From Bradyrhizobium sp. 190 (GTDB lineage Bacteria > Pseudomonadota > Alphaproteobacteria > Rhizobiales > Xanthobacteraceae), in NCBI RefSeq assembly GCF_023073415.1, contig NZ_JADPJL010000024.1, positions 124,001 through 188,000 of the forward strand: a stretch of 64,000 nucleotides of DNA, given 5' to 3'. The position numbers were made by a program, and so were the translations under genes. Below are positions 53,061 to 62,443 of the stretch, piece by piece. The stretch's first letter is position 1. Every line of letters starts with the position of its first letter. The notes under the pieces are model-generated. The model was given only the letters and a program-made list of their open reading frames with translations. It did no database searches and was not told the origin of the DNA.

Positions 53061-54194
53061 TCAGCACTTAACCCGCTTCTGCTCACGATCGACGGCGGCT
53101 TTGACGCCGGCAGACGCGCGCGGGTATTTCCGCGTCACCTCGCCGAGCGCCGCGCAGGCGGCTTCCTTTTCCTTCAGCGCCGCCAGCGACTGGCCGAGCC
53201 GCAGCAGGGCGTCGGGCGCCTTGCCCGACTTGTCGAACTTGGTGGTCACGCCGAGGAACGCCTCGGCGGCGTCGCGATATTGCTGGCGTTGAAAGTAGCT
53301 TTCGCCGAGCCAGTATTGCGAATCCGCAATCAGCGGATCGCTCGGATATTTCTGCGCAAAGTTCTTCATCGTCTCTTCGGCCAGCGCATAGTCCTTGCGC
53401 TGCATGTAGCCGATGCCGAGATCGAATTCGTCCTTCGACGTGGCCGAGGGCGGCAGCGTGGTCAGCGCGGCGCTGGCGCCGGGCCCGGGGCCGCGCGGTG
53501 GCGGTGCAGCTGCAGCGGGCGGCGGCAAGGCGCCACCGGGATCGCGCGGACCGCCGAGATTGAGCGGTTCGCCCGGACCGCGCCCGCCCGGCGCGCCGGC
53601 TGCCGCTTCGCTCGACATCGGCATCTGACCACCGCCGAGCGCCCGCGGCGCCCCGGGAGCGTTGGGATTCTGGCTCGGGTCGAAGGCATCACCGCGACGG
53701 CGGCCGCCGGCCTGCGGGGCTGCCGGATCCTGTGCGATTGGCGCGGGCGAGGCGATCTGCGGTTGCTGGTCGTAGCCGGGTTGTGCCGATGGATAGCCCT
53801 GCTGCTGGCGAGCCCCCTGCTGTGGATAGGCCTGCTGGCCCTGTGACGGGCCGGGCTGAACCGCAGGCGGAGCCGCGGCCACGCCGGGCTGTGTCATCGG
53901 CGGCTGGCCACCCGGTACGGGCGGTGCGGCGCCGAGCTGACGCAGCCGATCCTCAAGCTGGCGGTTACGGTACTGCAGTTCCTCGTTCTGGCCGGTCAGT
54001 TGCCGGAGCTGGTTTTCCAGCCGCTGGATCCGCATTTCCATGTCGGCATCGTCAGACTGCGGCTGGACTTGTGGAGAGCCTTGCGGAGAACGTTCCCACG
54101 GGAACGTGATCTGTGCGGATGAGGGCTGCACAGACAAAACCAGCATCGTGGCGATCGCCGCGGCACCGGCAGCATTGAGGAATCTGGATGACAT
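53061..54194 (-). CDS. cpoB: Cell division coordinator CpoB (YbgF)
   Basis: A 377-residue periplasmic protein: signal peptide (1-27), N-terminal coiled coil (about 48-85, EMRIQRLENQLRQL), a long Pro/Gly/Gln-rich linker (about 88-245) and C-terminal TPR repeats (about 255-377). CpoB links peptidoglycan synthesis by PBP1b with Tol-driven outer-membrane constriction. The linker is longer than in E. coli. ATG 54194 follows AGGG. Confidence 0.92.
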   Translation of the reverse strand: MSSRFLNAAGAAAIATMLVLSVQPSSAQITFPWERSPQGSPQVQPQSDDADMEMRIQRLENQLRQLTGQNEELQYRNRQLEDRLRQLGAAPPVPGGQPPMTQPGVAAAPPAVQPGPSQGQQAYPQQGARQQQGYPSAQPGYDQQPQIASPAPIAQDPAAPQAGGRRRGDAFDPSQNPNAPGAPRALGGGQMPMSSEAAAGAPGGRGPGEPLNLGGPRDPGGALPPPAAAAPPPRGPGPGASAALTTLPPSATSKDEFDLGIGYMQRKDYALAEETMKNFAQKYPSDPLIADSQYWLGESYFQRQQYRDAAEAFLGVTTKFDKSGKAPDALLRLGQSLAALKEKEAACAALGEVTRKYPRASAGVKAAVDREQKRVKC

Positions 54195-54376
54195 TTTGCC
54201 CTGACGACGAAAATCACGTGTCAAACGAAAGCAGAACACATTGAGAGAGCGAGTACGCCAGAATTGTGACTGGCATTTCCGATTCGGTTCGCGGAATTCC
54301 GGTATGGTTTAGTATCCGCTTCAAGACAAGCCGCCCGGGTCGGGCAGGCCGTTCACAAATCGAGGGAGACCCGCTC

Positions 54377-55246
54377 ATGCACGTGTCTGTGAACGGGGTG
54401 CGGCTGTTCTTCGATGTCGAGGGCGCGAAACTGGTGCCCGACGGCCCGGTGATGCGGGAAAAGCCTGTCCTGCTGATGCTGCATGGCGGCCCCGGCGCCG
54501 ACCATTCGATTTACCGACCGGCCTACTCCGCTTTGGCCGATATTGCCCAAATCGTCTATCTCGACCATCGCGGCAACGGCCGCAGCGAGGATGGCCCGCG
54601 CGAAGGCTGGAATCTGGCGCAATGGGGCGACGACGTGAGCACGTTCTGCGACGCGCTCGGCATCGCCAATCCGATTGTGCTCGGCGCGTCGTTCGGCGGC
54701 ATGGTCGCACTGGCCTATGCCACGAGGCACGCGGCTCACCCTTCAAAGTTGATTGTGATCAGCACCGAAGCCCGTGGCGGGTCATATCCAGATCGGCGCG
54801 TGGAACTGTTCGAGCGCTTCGGCGGCCCGGAAGTAGGCGCGCTGGCGCGCCGCCGCTTCCTGGAATTTCATGGCCATCCGGACCAGGCCTCGCGCGACGC
54901 GTGGCGGCGCTTGGCCATGCCGCTTTACTTCCGGAAACCGCGCGATCCGGATATGGCGCGTCGCGCCGTCAACCGGCCAGAGGTGTTGCAGTTGTTCACC
55001 GGACCGGGTGGCGAGAGCCACACCTTCAACATGTTCCCCGAACTCCATCGCATCCAGTGCCCTACCCTTGTGATGGGCGGTGAAGACGATCCGATGCATC
55101 CGATCGAGAGCCAGGCGGATATCGCGGCGGCGCTGCCCCCGCAACTTGTTCAGTTCGAACGGTTTGCGAATTGCGGGCATGCCGTCGTGCCCGACGCGCC
55201 TGAACGGGCGATGGCACTGCTCCGGGAATTCATCCTGAGACGCTAG
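54377..55246 (+). CDS. Alpha/beta hydrolase (proline iminopeptidase-like)
   Basis: A 289-residue hydrolase. The HGGPGADHSIYRPA segment (about 34-47) is the oxyanion region of proline iminopeptidase-like enzymes. The nucleophile elbow is GASFGGM (about 97-103), the acid lies near MGGEDDPMHP and the final His in CGHAVVPD. The substrate is unknown. ATG 54377 has GAGGGAG upstream. It lies between cpoB and pal on the opposite strand, an insertion into that cluster. Confidence 0.87.
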   Translation: MHVSVNGVRLFFDVEGAKLVPDGPVMREKPVLLMLHGGPGADHSIYRPAYSALADIAQIVYLDHRGNGRSEDGPREGWNLAQWGDDVSTFCDALGIANPIVLGASFGGMVALAYATRHAAHPSKLIVISTEARGGSYPDRRVELFERFGGPEVGALARRRFLEFHGHPDQASRDAWRRLAMPLYFRKPRDPDMARRAVNRPEVLQLFTGPGGESHTFNMFPELHRIQCPTLVMGGEDDPMHPIESQADIAAALPPQLVQFERFANCGHAVVPDAPERAMALLREFILRR

Positions 55247-55316
55247 ATTAACTTCCTGCTGCGTCTTCTTAGCACACGCCGGCATCCACTTGGCTTACAA
55301 GCACAAAGTGCAGTTA

Positions 55317-55340
55317 AACCGGCGCCTGAAGACGCCGGTT
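55317..55340. terminator. Hairpin after pal and the hydrolase
   Basis: AACCGGCG (55317-55324) and CGCCGGTT (55333-55340) form an 8-bp stem between convergent genes. A short mixed tail follows on either strand, so it may be bidirectional but weak. Confidence 0.55.
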
Positions 55341-55366
55341 CTAAAATGCTGCGAAAGCCCGAATGC

Positions 55367-55858
55367 TCAGGCGCCGGCGTTCAGCACCGTGACGGCGCGG
55401 CGGTTCTGCGACCAGCAGGAGATGTCGTTACAGACCGCGACCGGACGTTCCTTGCCGTAGGAGATCGTCCGCATGCGGTTCGGATCGATGCCGCGCGAGG
55501 CGAGATAGCTGCGCACCGACTGGGCGCGGCGTGCACCGAGCGCGATGTTGTATTCGCGGGTGCCGCGCTCGTCCGCATGGCCTTCGATGGTGAAGGAATA
55601 GCGGTTGTAGGTCTGCAGCCACTGCGCCTGCTTCTCCAGCGTGGCGATCGCCTGCGGGCTCAGCTCGGTCTGGTCGCTCTCGAAGAACACGCGGTCGCCG
55701 ACATTGACCACGAAATCCTGCTGGCTCCCCGGCGTTGCCGCGCTCGCCATCGCTCCGTCAGCGCCGACGTTGTTCTTGGCGCAGGCGCCCATCGACAGCG
55801 CCACCGCAACCACAGCCGCCAGCTTCCATCCCTGGAGGATACGCATCTGATATTTCAT
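55367..55858 (-). CDS. pal: Peptidoglycan-associated lipoprotein Pal
   Basis: A 163-residue outer-membrane lipoprotein (lipobox MGAC, Cys26). The OmpA-like domain (about 55-160) includes the peptidoglycan-binding TIEGHADERGTREYNIALG stretch and ARRAQSVRSYL. It binds TolB and peptidoglycan and draws the outer membrane in at division. ATG 55858 has GGAGG upstream. It is separated from tolB by 3.7 kb of unrelated signalling genes. Confidence 0.95.
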   Translation of the reverse strand: MKYQMRILQGWKLAAVVAVALSMGACAKNNVGADGAMASAATPGSQQDFVVNVGDRVFFESDQTELSPQAIATLEKQAQWLQTYNRYSFTIEGHADERGTREYNIALGARRAQSVRSYLASRGIDPNRMRTISYGKERPVAVCNDISCWSQNRRAVTVLNAGA

Positions 55859-56141
55859 TCCGGAGCCTCCACGCTCACGTTTTTCGACTGTTATCCGGTC
55901 TACAGGTCGATGGTTAAGCGAACGTTCCGTCAACCTTGATGGAACCTTGCCAGGCTCGATCAAATGCCAACAAACCATGAAAAGCGACTGCGATAGTTAA
56001 TGATTTGTAAATGTGGCGCGACGGTGAAGGCAAGTGCGCACAGGCCGAAATCACCCGGATTGGGCGGCGGCATGGGGCAAAAGGGCGCCCGCGGACGGAT
56101 ATCGAGCCATTGCGGGGAGAATGCCCCCGCGGTTTGACCGT

Positions 56142-56882
56142 TTAGGAACTCGGGACGATCGAGGCAGGCTCGAACGAGGTAACCACCGAATCGGAGGACG
56201 AAGGACGCTCGCCGCCGCGGTCGAAGAGTGTTCGCCGTTCGAAAGCGCTCGAACGCAGAAACGGATAGCGGGCCAGAACCCTGTCACGCACCGTCGGCAA
56301 ATGCGCAGCCATCAACCCGACAGGCTTGACGAGGCCCGGATACGTTCGCGGCTCGCACCAGGTTTCATGCAGGAACACGCGCCGGTAGAACGCCTGGTGC
56401 TCGGGACGCACGATCGCCAATCCATAGTCGGCATTGAAATAGACGCCGGCCATGGAGCCCAACCTGACAGTTACGTAGGGAAGCTCTGGAAAAATTCGCG
56501 CCTTTTCGGGGTCGGCAACGAAGCGCGTTGAATCGATAATGACCTTCCCCTTGTCAAGCTCGGGGTGGAGTACATCGCCAAACAGCTCAACTGACGGCGA
56601 CATCCGCCATTCGGGCGTCAGCACGCTCACGCGAATTGAGCTGTAGAGTTCACCGTGAAAATAGACGCCGAAGGTCCAGGCGTTGGGAGCGTCTTCAAAT
56701 TGATCGATCACGCGCCCCTCAGTCGAAGGCTGGATAGCCCCCTCGCGAAGATAGGCTCGGTAGCGGAGCCGGTAAATCTCGTCTTTTTCTTCGGGGGTCT
56801 GCGCCAGTCGATAGTCAACTTGATCTAGCGGATCGGGACTCCGTCCCAAGGCCATGGGGCGTGCTTCGGCCGGGGACCTCAT
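56142..56882 (-). CDS. N-acyl amino acid synthase, FeeM-like GNAT protein
   Basis: A 246-residue protein. EIYRLRYRAYLREGAI (about 35-50), DAPNAWTFGVYFHGELYSSIR (about 64-84), IIDSTRFVADPEKARIFPELPY (about 114-135) and VRPEHQAFYRRVF (about 157-169) match the FeeM/LuxI-like N-acyltransferase pattern. FeeM joins acyl-ACP chains to amino acids such as tyrosine; LuxI makes acyl-homoserine lactones. I favour FeeM because of the RPEHxxFYRRVF and EPRTYPGL segments. The C-terminal 25 residues are Ser-rich. A perfect CtrA box lies upstream. The GGDEF-EAL gene is 133 bases upstream on the same strand. Confidence 0.75.
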   Translation of the reverse strand: MRSPAEARPMALGRSPDPLDQVDYRLAQTPEEKDEIYRLRYRAYLREGAIQPSTEGRVIDQFEDAPNAWTFGVYFHGELYSSIRVSVLTPEWRMSPSVELFGDVLHPELDKGKVIIDSTRFVADPEKARIFPELPYVTVRLGSMAGVYFNADYGLAIVRPEHQAFYRRVFLHETWCEPRTYPGLVKPVGLMAAHLPTVRDRVLARYPFLRSSAFERRTLFDRGGERPSSSDSVVTSFEPASIVPSS

Positions 56883-56929
56883 ACTGTACTCCTGACGCTT
56901 CCAATCAACTTCTGCGAGCGACCAAGGGA

Positions 56930-56944
56930 TTAACAGCTTGTTAA
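56930..56944. promoter_or_regulatory. CtrA box TTAA-N7-TTAA upstream of the FeeM-like gene
   Basis: TTAACAGCTTGTTAA, an exact CtrA consensus, 47 bases before the ATG of the FeeM-like gene and 71 bases after the GGDEF-EAL stop. This is the distance expected for direct CtrA control. Confidence 0.6.
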
Positions 56945-57015
56945 CGAGATTGCAAAGACTTCAATAAGTTAAGGTTACTTCGGGGAGCCCGATTCTCCCG
57001 TATTTTCACGGGGGA

Positions 57016-59361
57016 TCAAGCGATGGATCGCGAGGAAAGCGGGACCAGTTGTCCCTCCGGCTGACGGCGGCCATGCGAAGCATTCAGCAACTGGCGAACC
57101 CGCACCGCAGGTACCGGCGGGCTGAACAGATAGCCTTGCGCCTCGGTTACCGCGCCATCGGCGCTGATCAGTTCGAGCTGCTCGTTGGTCTCGATGCCCT
57201 CCACCACGACGGACATTCCGAGATCGGCCGACAGCCGCGCCACGCCGCGCAACAGCGTCAGCGGACGGTCGCTGTCGATTCCCTCGAGGAAGGAACGGTC
57301 GATCTTCACCTTCTGCAATGGGAAGTTGTGCAGATAGCTGAGGCTCGAATAGCCGGTGCCGAAGTCGTCGAGCGAGATCCGCACGCCGAGCGAATGCAAT
57401 TGCGACAGCACGTCGTGCGTCAGCTGCGTGTTACGCAGCAGCGAGGATTCGGTGATCTCGATTTCGAGCCGGTTCGCCGGCAGGCCGGAGACCTCCAGCG
57501 CGTAGCGGACTTCGCTCAGCACGTCGCGCTGGTGGAATTGCTGCGGCGAGAAGTTGACGGCGACGCTGACGCCTTCGGGCCATTTCATGCATTCCATGCA
57601 GGCCTTGCGCAAAATCCAGCGGCCGAGATCAACGATCAGGCCCATGTCCTCCGCAATCGGAATGATATCGGTCGGCGACACCGTGCCGCGAACCGGATGA
57701 TTCCAGCGCAACAGCGCCTCGCAGGTGGATATCCGTCCCGACTTGAGATTGACCAGCGGCTGGAAGAACAGCTCGAACTCCTCGTTGGCCAGCGCCTTGC
57801 GCAGGTCCAGTTCGAGGATGCGGCGGGATTCGACGACCTGCGCCATCTCGTCCCGGAAGAAGCAGAAGGTGCCGCGGCCGTCGGCCTTGGAGCGGTACAG
57901 CGCCATGTCCGCATTCTTCAACAGCGTGTCGGCGCTGATACCGCGCGAGGTCATGGCGATGCCGACGCTGGCACCAATCTCGACCAGGTGGTTGTCGATC
58001 TTGTAGCGTTCGCTCAGGCGATCGACGATGCGCCGGGCGAGACCGGCGGCGTCGTCGGCGGAATGGATGTTCTGCTGGAACACCACGAATTCGTCGCCGC
58101 CGAAGCGCGCCACGAAGTCCTCGGGCCGCAGCATCTCGCGCAACCGTTCGGACACCGCGCACAGCAACTGGTCGCCGCAGGGATGGCCGAGCGTATCGTT
58201 GACCTGCTTGAACTGGTCGAGGTCGATGAACAGCAGCGCCGATAGCTGGTTGCGGCCGTGTTCTTCCGTCAGAAGACGCTCGATCTCATTGCGGAAATTG
58301 ACCCGGTTGGGAAGCCCCGTCAGTTCATCATAGCGCGCCAGGTGACTGATCTTGGCTTCGGCGTTACGCCGCTCGGTAATATCTTCCAGCAGCACGACCG
58401 CGCCGCCGTCGGCCATCGGCTGGAAGGTCCACGACAGCGACCGATTTCTGACGAAGTCGGGATCGGCGGTAACGACGCCCCTCGCCTGCGAATTCTCGAT
58501 TTCAGCGAGGATTATCTTGCCGCTCGCCGCCGAGATCGATCCGGCGCTGGCACAGGCAGCGATGATGTCGGAAGCGCTCGCGCCGCTTTGCACGAGACCG
58601 TCGGACAGCTCCATCATTTCGCTGAAACGATAGTTCATTACCGCAAGCCGGCCGTCGGCCGCGAACATACACAGACCATGCGGCATGTTGTTCAGCGCGG
58701 TATCGAACTGATCAGCCAGCGCCGCCTCGCGCTCGCGCGCCACGTGCGCTCGAACGAAAATCCGCTGCAAGTCGGTCGAAATCTGCTTCAGCGCCAAAAA
58801 AAACACCGCGCTGACGATCGCCATTCCGATGTAATAGGGGGTGCCACGAAGCGCCAGCGCAATCGCTGTCGGACCGCAGGCAAGCGCAATCTGCACGTGG
58901 AATATCCACGGCCTTCCATAGGTCCGGCCTGCACCTCCAGCCACGTACCCGGTGGTGACGGTCAGGCAAATCATGTGGGCCACAGCATCATCGCTGCCGA
59001 GCAGAGCCACCGTGCACCAAGCCCCGAGCGCAACGGCATAGATCATCGCCCCGATCTGATAACGCACCTCCCAACGCGCGGCTTCATCGGCGGTCAACGC
59101 CGATCTGCGGCTGTTGTAGCGGTGCATGTCGATCGCGCGGGCGGTGCCGGACAGCACGAGAAAAGCAACGCATGGCCAGAGCAGGTCTTGTCCGGTCTTC
59201 ACGGCGGTCATGGCCGCGGCAAAGGCAACCATCACCGCGCCTGCAAACAGCGGCGCGGGATTTTGGAAAAGCGAATCGATCAGCGCCGAGTAAGTTGACG
59301 GCGAGACCTTCTGATCCGGCTCTTCGGTTTGACTTGCAAGCTGCATGTTAGGGGCGCGCAT
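57016..59361 (-). CDS. Membrane PAS-GGDEF-EAL cyclic-di-GMP protein
   Basis: A 781-residue protein with about five to six hydrophobic helices (37-195), a PAS-like domain (about 215-330), GGDEF (about 340-500) and EAL (about 510-760). GGDEF is intact (421-425) with the RxxD inhibitory site (RPED, 412-415). EAL (548-550), the NFS-type Asn and DDFGTG (665-670) are in place, so both enzyme activities are possible. The first five residues may be skipped, since a second ATG lies at 59346. It sits between tolB and the FeeM-like gene. Confidence 0.92.
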   Translation of the reverse strand: MRAPNMQLASQTEEPDQKVSPSTYSALIDSLFQNPAPLFAGAVMVAFAAAMTAVKTGQDLLWPCVAFLVLSGTARAIDMHRYNSRRSALTADEAARWEVRYQIGAMIYAVALGAWCTVALLGSDDAVAHMICLTVTTGYVAGGAGRTYGRPWIFHVQIALACGPTAIALALRGTPYYIGMAIVSAVFFLALKQISTDLQRIFVRAHVAREREAALADQFDTALNNMPHGLCMFAADGRLAVMNYRFSEMMELSDGLVQSGASASDIIAACASAGSISAASGKIILAEIENSQARGVVTADPDFVRNRSLSWTFQPMADGGAVVLLEDITERRNAEAKISHLARYDELTGLPNRVNFRNEIERLLTEEHGRNQLSALLFIDLDQFKQVNDTLGHPCGDQLLCAVSERLREMLRPEDFVARFGGDEFVVFQQNIHSADDAAGLARRIVDRLSERYKIDNHLVEIGASVGIAMTSRGISADTLLKNADMALYRSKADGRGTFCFFRDEMAQVVESRRILELDLRKALANEEFELFFQPLVNLKSGRISTCEALLRWNHPVRGTVSPTDIIPIAEDMGLIVDLGRWILRKACMECMKWPEGVSVAVNFSPQQFHQRDVLSEVRYALEVSGLPANRLEIEITESSLLRNTQLTHDVLSQLHSLGVRISLDDFGTGYSSLSYLHNFPLQKVKIDRSFLEGIDSDRPLTLLRGVARLSADLGMSVVVEGIETNEQLELISADGAVTEAQGYLFSPPVPAVRVRQLLNASHGRRQPEGQLVPLSSRSIA

Positions 59362-59367
59362 CCTATT

Positions 59368-59463
59368 CGGGTAGGTAGTTTTACCCGCTGCAGATGAAGT
59401 CTTTCTGAGGGAATATCGTTACCGAGACGTTGTTTTTTGCGTCGCACGGGCAAAATATGCCCG
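59368..59463. promoter_or_regulatory. Two inverted repeats upstream of the GGDEF-EAL gene
   Basis: CGGGTA-N8-TACCCG (59368-59387) lies directly before the start. CGGGCA-N5-TGCCCG (59447-59463) lies 85 bases upstream. Both are variants of CGGGYA...TRCCCG, shared with 3813-3830. Confidence 0.4.
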
Positions 59464-59527
59464 AAAAATCAGCGGGCTAGGCAATGTTTACCGATTAACG
59501 GCCGATCCCCTGCGCGGCCGGGTTCCA

Positions 59528-60886
59528 TCAGGACAACAGCGGCGACCATGCAGGGTCGGAAGCGAAACCAGGCGTTGGTACCCGCAATTCGTTACGACCA
59601 GAGATATCGACGGTGAACAAGGACGGCCCGCCGCTGCCGCCGGGCTCGCGGAAGAACATCACGACCCGGCCGTTCGGCGCAAAGGTCGGCCCTTCATTAT
59701 GGAAGCCGGAGGTAAGGATCCGCTCGCCCGAGCCGTCGGTCTTCATGATGCCGATCGCGAACTGGCCGCCGCCCTGCTTGGTGAAGGCGATGTAGTCGCC
59801 ACGCGGCGACCACACCGGCGTAGAATAGCTGCCCTCGCCGAACGAGATGCGCTGCGCCCCTCCCCCCGTGGCCGGCATCACATAGATCTGCGGCTTGCCG
59901 CCGCGATCGGATTCGAAACAGATGCGGGCGCCATCAGGCGAGTAGGACGGCGAAGTGTCGATCGCCGGCGTGTCGGTCAGCCGCGTCGTCGATTTCGAAC
60001 GCAAGTCCATCACGAACAGGTTCGAGTTGCCGCCCTGCTGCAGGCTCATGATGATGCGCTGGCCGTCCGGCGAGAACCGCGGCGAGAACGACATGCCGGG
60101 GAAATTGCCGACGATCTCGCGCTGCCCGGTTTCGACGTTGAACAGATAGACGCGCGGATCGCCCTGGCCGAACTCCATGTAGGTGATCTCTTGCGTCGAC
60201 GGCGAGAACCGCGGCGTCAGCACCAGATCGCTTCCCTTGGTCAGGTATCGGACGTTGGCGCCGTCCTGATCCATCAGCGCCAGCCGCTTGACGCGGCGCT
60301 CCTTGGATCCGGTCTCGTCGACGAACACGACGCGGCTGTCGAAATAGCCCTTCTCGCTGGTCAGCCGCTCATAGATCTGGTCGGAGATGATGTGGGCGAT
60401 CCGCCGCCAGTATTCCGGCGAGGTCTGGTATTGCTGGCCGGTGAGCTGCTGCTGCTGGTTGACATCCCAGAGACGGAATTCCGCCTTCAGACGGCCGTCA
60501 CCCTGCCGCGTCATCCGGCCGGTGACCAGAAACTGCGCGCTGATCTGCTTCCAGCTCTGGAATTGCGGCGCGGCGTCGATGTTGGTGATGCGCTCTATGT
60601 GGGCGGCCGGATCGATCGGCGCGAACAGGCCGCTGCGCTTGAGATTGTTGGTGATCACCTGCGCCACGCCGACGCCGACTTCGGCATCGCCGGGCGTGCC
60701 CGCGACGAAATTCGGGATCGCGATCGGCAGGGGTACGAACTCACCTTCGGGAATGGGAATCCGCTTCGGCGCCTGTGCGAAGGCATTGCGACCGCCGGAG
60801 GCCGCGCCAAGCGCAGCCATTCCGGCAATGATCTGACGGCGGCTCGGGCGATACAGCATGTTCGGCAATCCATCTTTATCAGTCAT
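59528..60886 (-). CDS. tolB: Tol-Pal system protein TolB
   Basis: A 452-residue periplasmic protein: an N-terminal segment with RRQIIAGMAALGAA (about 16-29, twin-arginine-like), the TolB N domain (about 45-170) and a C-terminal six-bladed beta-propeller (about 190-450) with repeats such as PRFSPDGQRI, PSYSPDGARI and PTFAPNGRVV. It cycles between Pal and TolA. It lies 60 bases after tolA. Confidence 0.95.
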   Translation of the reverse strand: MTDKDGLPNMLYRPSRRQIIAGMAALGAASGGRNAFAQAPKRIPIPEGEFVPLPIAIPNFVAGTPGDAEVGVGVAQVITNNLKRSGLFAPIDPAAHIERITNIDAAPQFQSWKQISAQFLVTGRMTRQGDGRLKAEFRLWDVNQQQQLTGQQYQTSPEYWRRIAHIISDQIYERLTSEKGYFDSRVVFVDETGSKERRVKRLALMDQDGANVRYLTKGSDLVLTPRFSPSTQEITYMEFGQGDPRVYLFNVETGQREIVGNFPGMSFSPRFSPDGQRIIMSLQQGGNSNLFVMDLRSKSTTRLTDTPAIDTSPSYSPDGARICFESDRGGKPQIYVMPATGGGAQRISFGEGSYSTPVWSPRGDYIAFTKQGGGQFAIGIMKTDGSGERILTSGFHNEGPTFAPNGRVVMFFREPGGSGGPSLFTVDISGRNELRVPTPGFASDPAWSPLLS

Positions 60887-60946
60887 CGCTTCAAACTTTG
60901 CTCATATCTGTCATTGCCAACGGGTGTCCGCCACGTGACAAAACCG

Positions 60947-61885
60947 TTAGACTTTTTCCTTGAACACCGGCGCGAAATATTTCCATTCCTCGTAAAGGGC
61001 CGCCGGCAGCTTGTACGGCTGGCATTCGATGATCGCGCGCAACGCGCTCTCCTGATAGACGCGAAGGTAGGGCGTCGCCGGAACGCCTTCCGGAACCGGC
61101 GAGCCTTCAAGGGTGCCGTCGCGCTTCAGACGAATGGCAAACGCGGCTTCAGGCTTCTGCGATTCGATTCCGCCATAGGGCTTCTTCCAGCATCGCTCGA
61201 CCTGCTGCTTGAAAATCGCGCCCCAGGTTGCGGAATTGTCCGCAGCCGTGCCCTTCGCAAGGCCGAGGGCTGCGTTCGAATTCAGCGTGTCGCCGGTCGT
61301 GGCCTGACGCGACGGGTCACGCTTGTCGAGCAGGGCTGCGATCTGGTTCTGATCGAAGTGCCGTTCGACAATCCGCTTCTGCGGCTCCGGCGGCTTTGCC
61401 GCCTGCACTGGCTTGGGCGGCGGCTTCTTCTCTTCCTTCTTGATCGCTTCCGCGATCGGATCGGGCTTGACCGGATCCGGCTTCTTCTCGATCGGCTTCG
61501 GCTCTTGCTTCGGCTCTTCCTTCGGCTTCTCGACGACCTTCGGCGGATCGGGCTTCTTCTCGACCGGTTTTTCCTCGACCTTCGGCTGCGGGGGCGGCGC
61601 GGTCTCGGTCACGACAGGCGCCTTCTCGGTGATCTTGCCGACGGCATCGTCGACCGGCTTGGCTTCGGCGACCTTCTCGACCAGCGGCTTCGGGTTTTCC
61701 TTCTTGCCGGTCTTCATGCCGGCCATGACCTTGGCAAGCTCGTTGGGCGATATGACATCCACCGCGACCGAATCTTCCGGCTGCATTTCAAGGGCCCTGG
61801 TCGAGAACGACAGCATCACCCACCCCAGCACGAACACGTGCAGGGCAACCGACGCCAGGATCGTCTTGTCGACCTTGACCTTCAC
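60947..61885 (-). CDS. tolA: Tol-Pal system protein TolA
   Basis: A 312-residue protein with an N-terminal transmembrane helix (about 10-28), a long Lys/Pro/Glu-rich domain (about 55-180) and a compact C-terminal TonB-like domain (about 200-312). It spans the periplasm and relays the proton motive force from TolQR to TolB and Pal. The PKPxxKK repeats differ from the Ala-rich helix of E. coli. Confidence 0.93.
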   Translation of the reverse strand: MKVKVDKTILASVALHVFVLGWVMLSFSTRALEMQPEDSVAVDVISPNELAKVMAGMKTGKKENPKPLVEKVAEAKPVDDAVGKITEKAPVVTETAPPPQPKVEEKPVEKKPDPPKVVEKPKEEPKQEPKPIEKKPDPVKPDPIAEAIKKEEKKPPPKPVQAAKPPEPQKRIVERHFDQNQIAALLDKRDPSRQATTGDTLNSNAALGLAKGTAADNSATWGAIFKQQVERCWKKPYGGIESQKPEAAFAIRLKRDGTLEGSPVPEGVPATPYLRVYQESALRAIIECQPYKLPAALYEEWKYFAPVFKEKV

Positions 61886-61932
61886 TTGAGCTTTCCCGCT
61901 CCGTCCTCAGCCGTCGCGCGCCGCTGCATGGC

Positions 61933-62406
61933 TCAGGAGCCCTGCTCCGGCACGATGACGATATTCGCCTTGAACCCCGCCGTCCGAATATACCCCAATA
62001 GTTTCATCATATCCGTGTAACAGACGTCCTTGTCCCCCCGCAGGTATACCACCCTCTCGGCCTCCGATCTGGTCTCCTTGATCGCCGTTATCTTGGGCAG
62101 GAGCTCGTTGGCCGGAATCAGCGTGTCCCCGAGATAGAGCTCGACGTTCGAGTTGCAGGAACCGCCGGTGCGCTTGACCGACAATGTCAGCGGCGGTGCA
62201 TTGGCCGCGAGCGACTTGCCGCCGCTGGCGACGGGCAAATCGATATCGATGGTCGACGTCATCAGCGGCGCCGCCACCATGAAGATGATGAGCAGCACGA
62301 GCATCACGTCGACCATCGGCGTGACGTTGATCTCCGCCATCACGGCGGCGCGACGCCGGCCGCGGCGTCCACCACCTCCGGCCGAACCTGCCATGTTCAT
62401 CGCCAT
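61933..62406 (-). CDS. tolR: Tol-Pal system protein TolR (ExbD family)
   Basis: A 157-residue protein with one transmembrane helix (about 32-50) that carries the conserved Asp (PMVDVMLVLLIIF). A Gly/Arg-rich cytoplasmic start and an ExbD-type periplasmic domain follow. It forms the proton-driven motor with TolQ. It starts 38 bases after tolQ. Confidence 0.95.
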   Translation of the reverse strand: MAMNMAGSAGGGGRRGRRRAAVMAEINVTPMVDVMLVLLIIFMVAAPLMTSTIDIDLPVASGGKSLAANAPPLTLSVKRTGGSCNSNVELYLGDTLIPANELLPKITAIKETRSEAERVVYLRGDKDVCYTDMMKLLGYIRTAGFKANIVIVPEQGS

Positions 62407-62443
62407 GATCTTGATCTCACGATGCGCTCGTCATGTGCCGTCC

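Noticed and set aside
59699..62020. 773-residue plus-strand ORF
   Set aside because: It runs antisense across tolB and tolA, crossing the gap between them; its composition is Arg/Leu-rich without structure.
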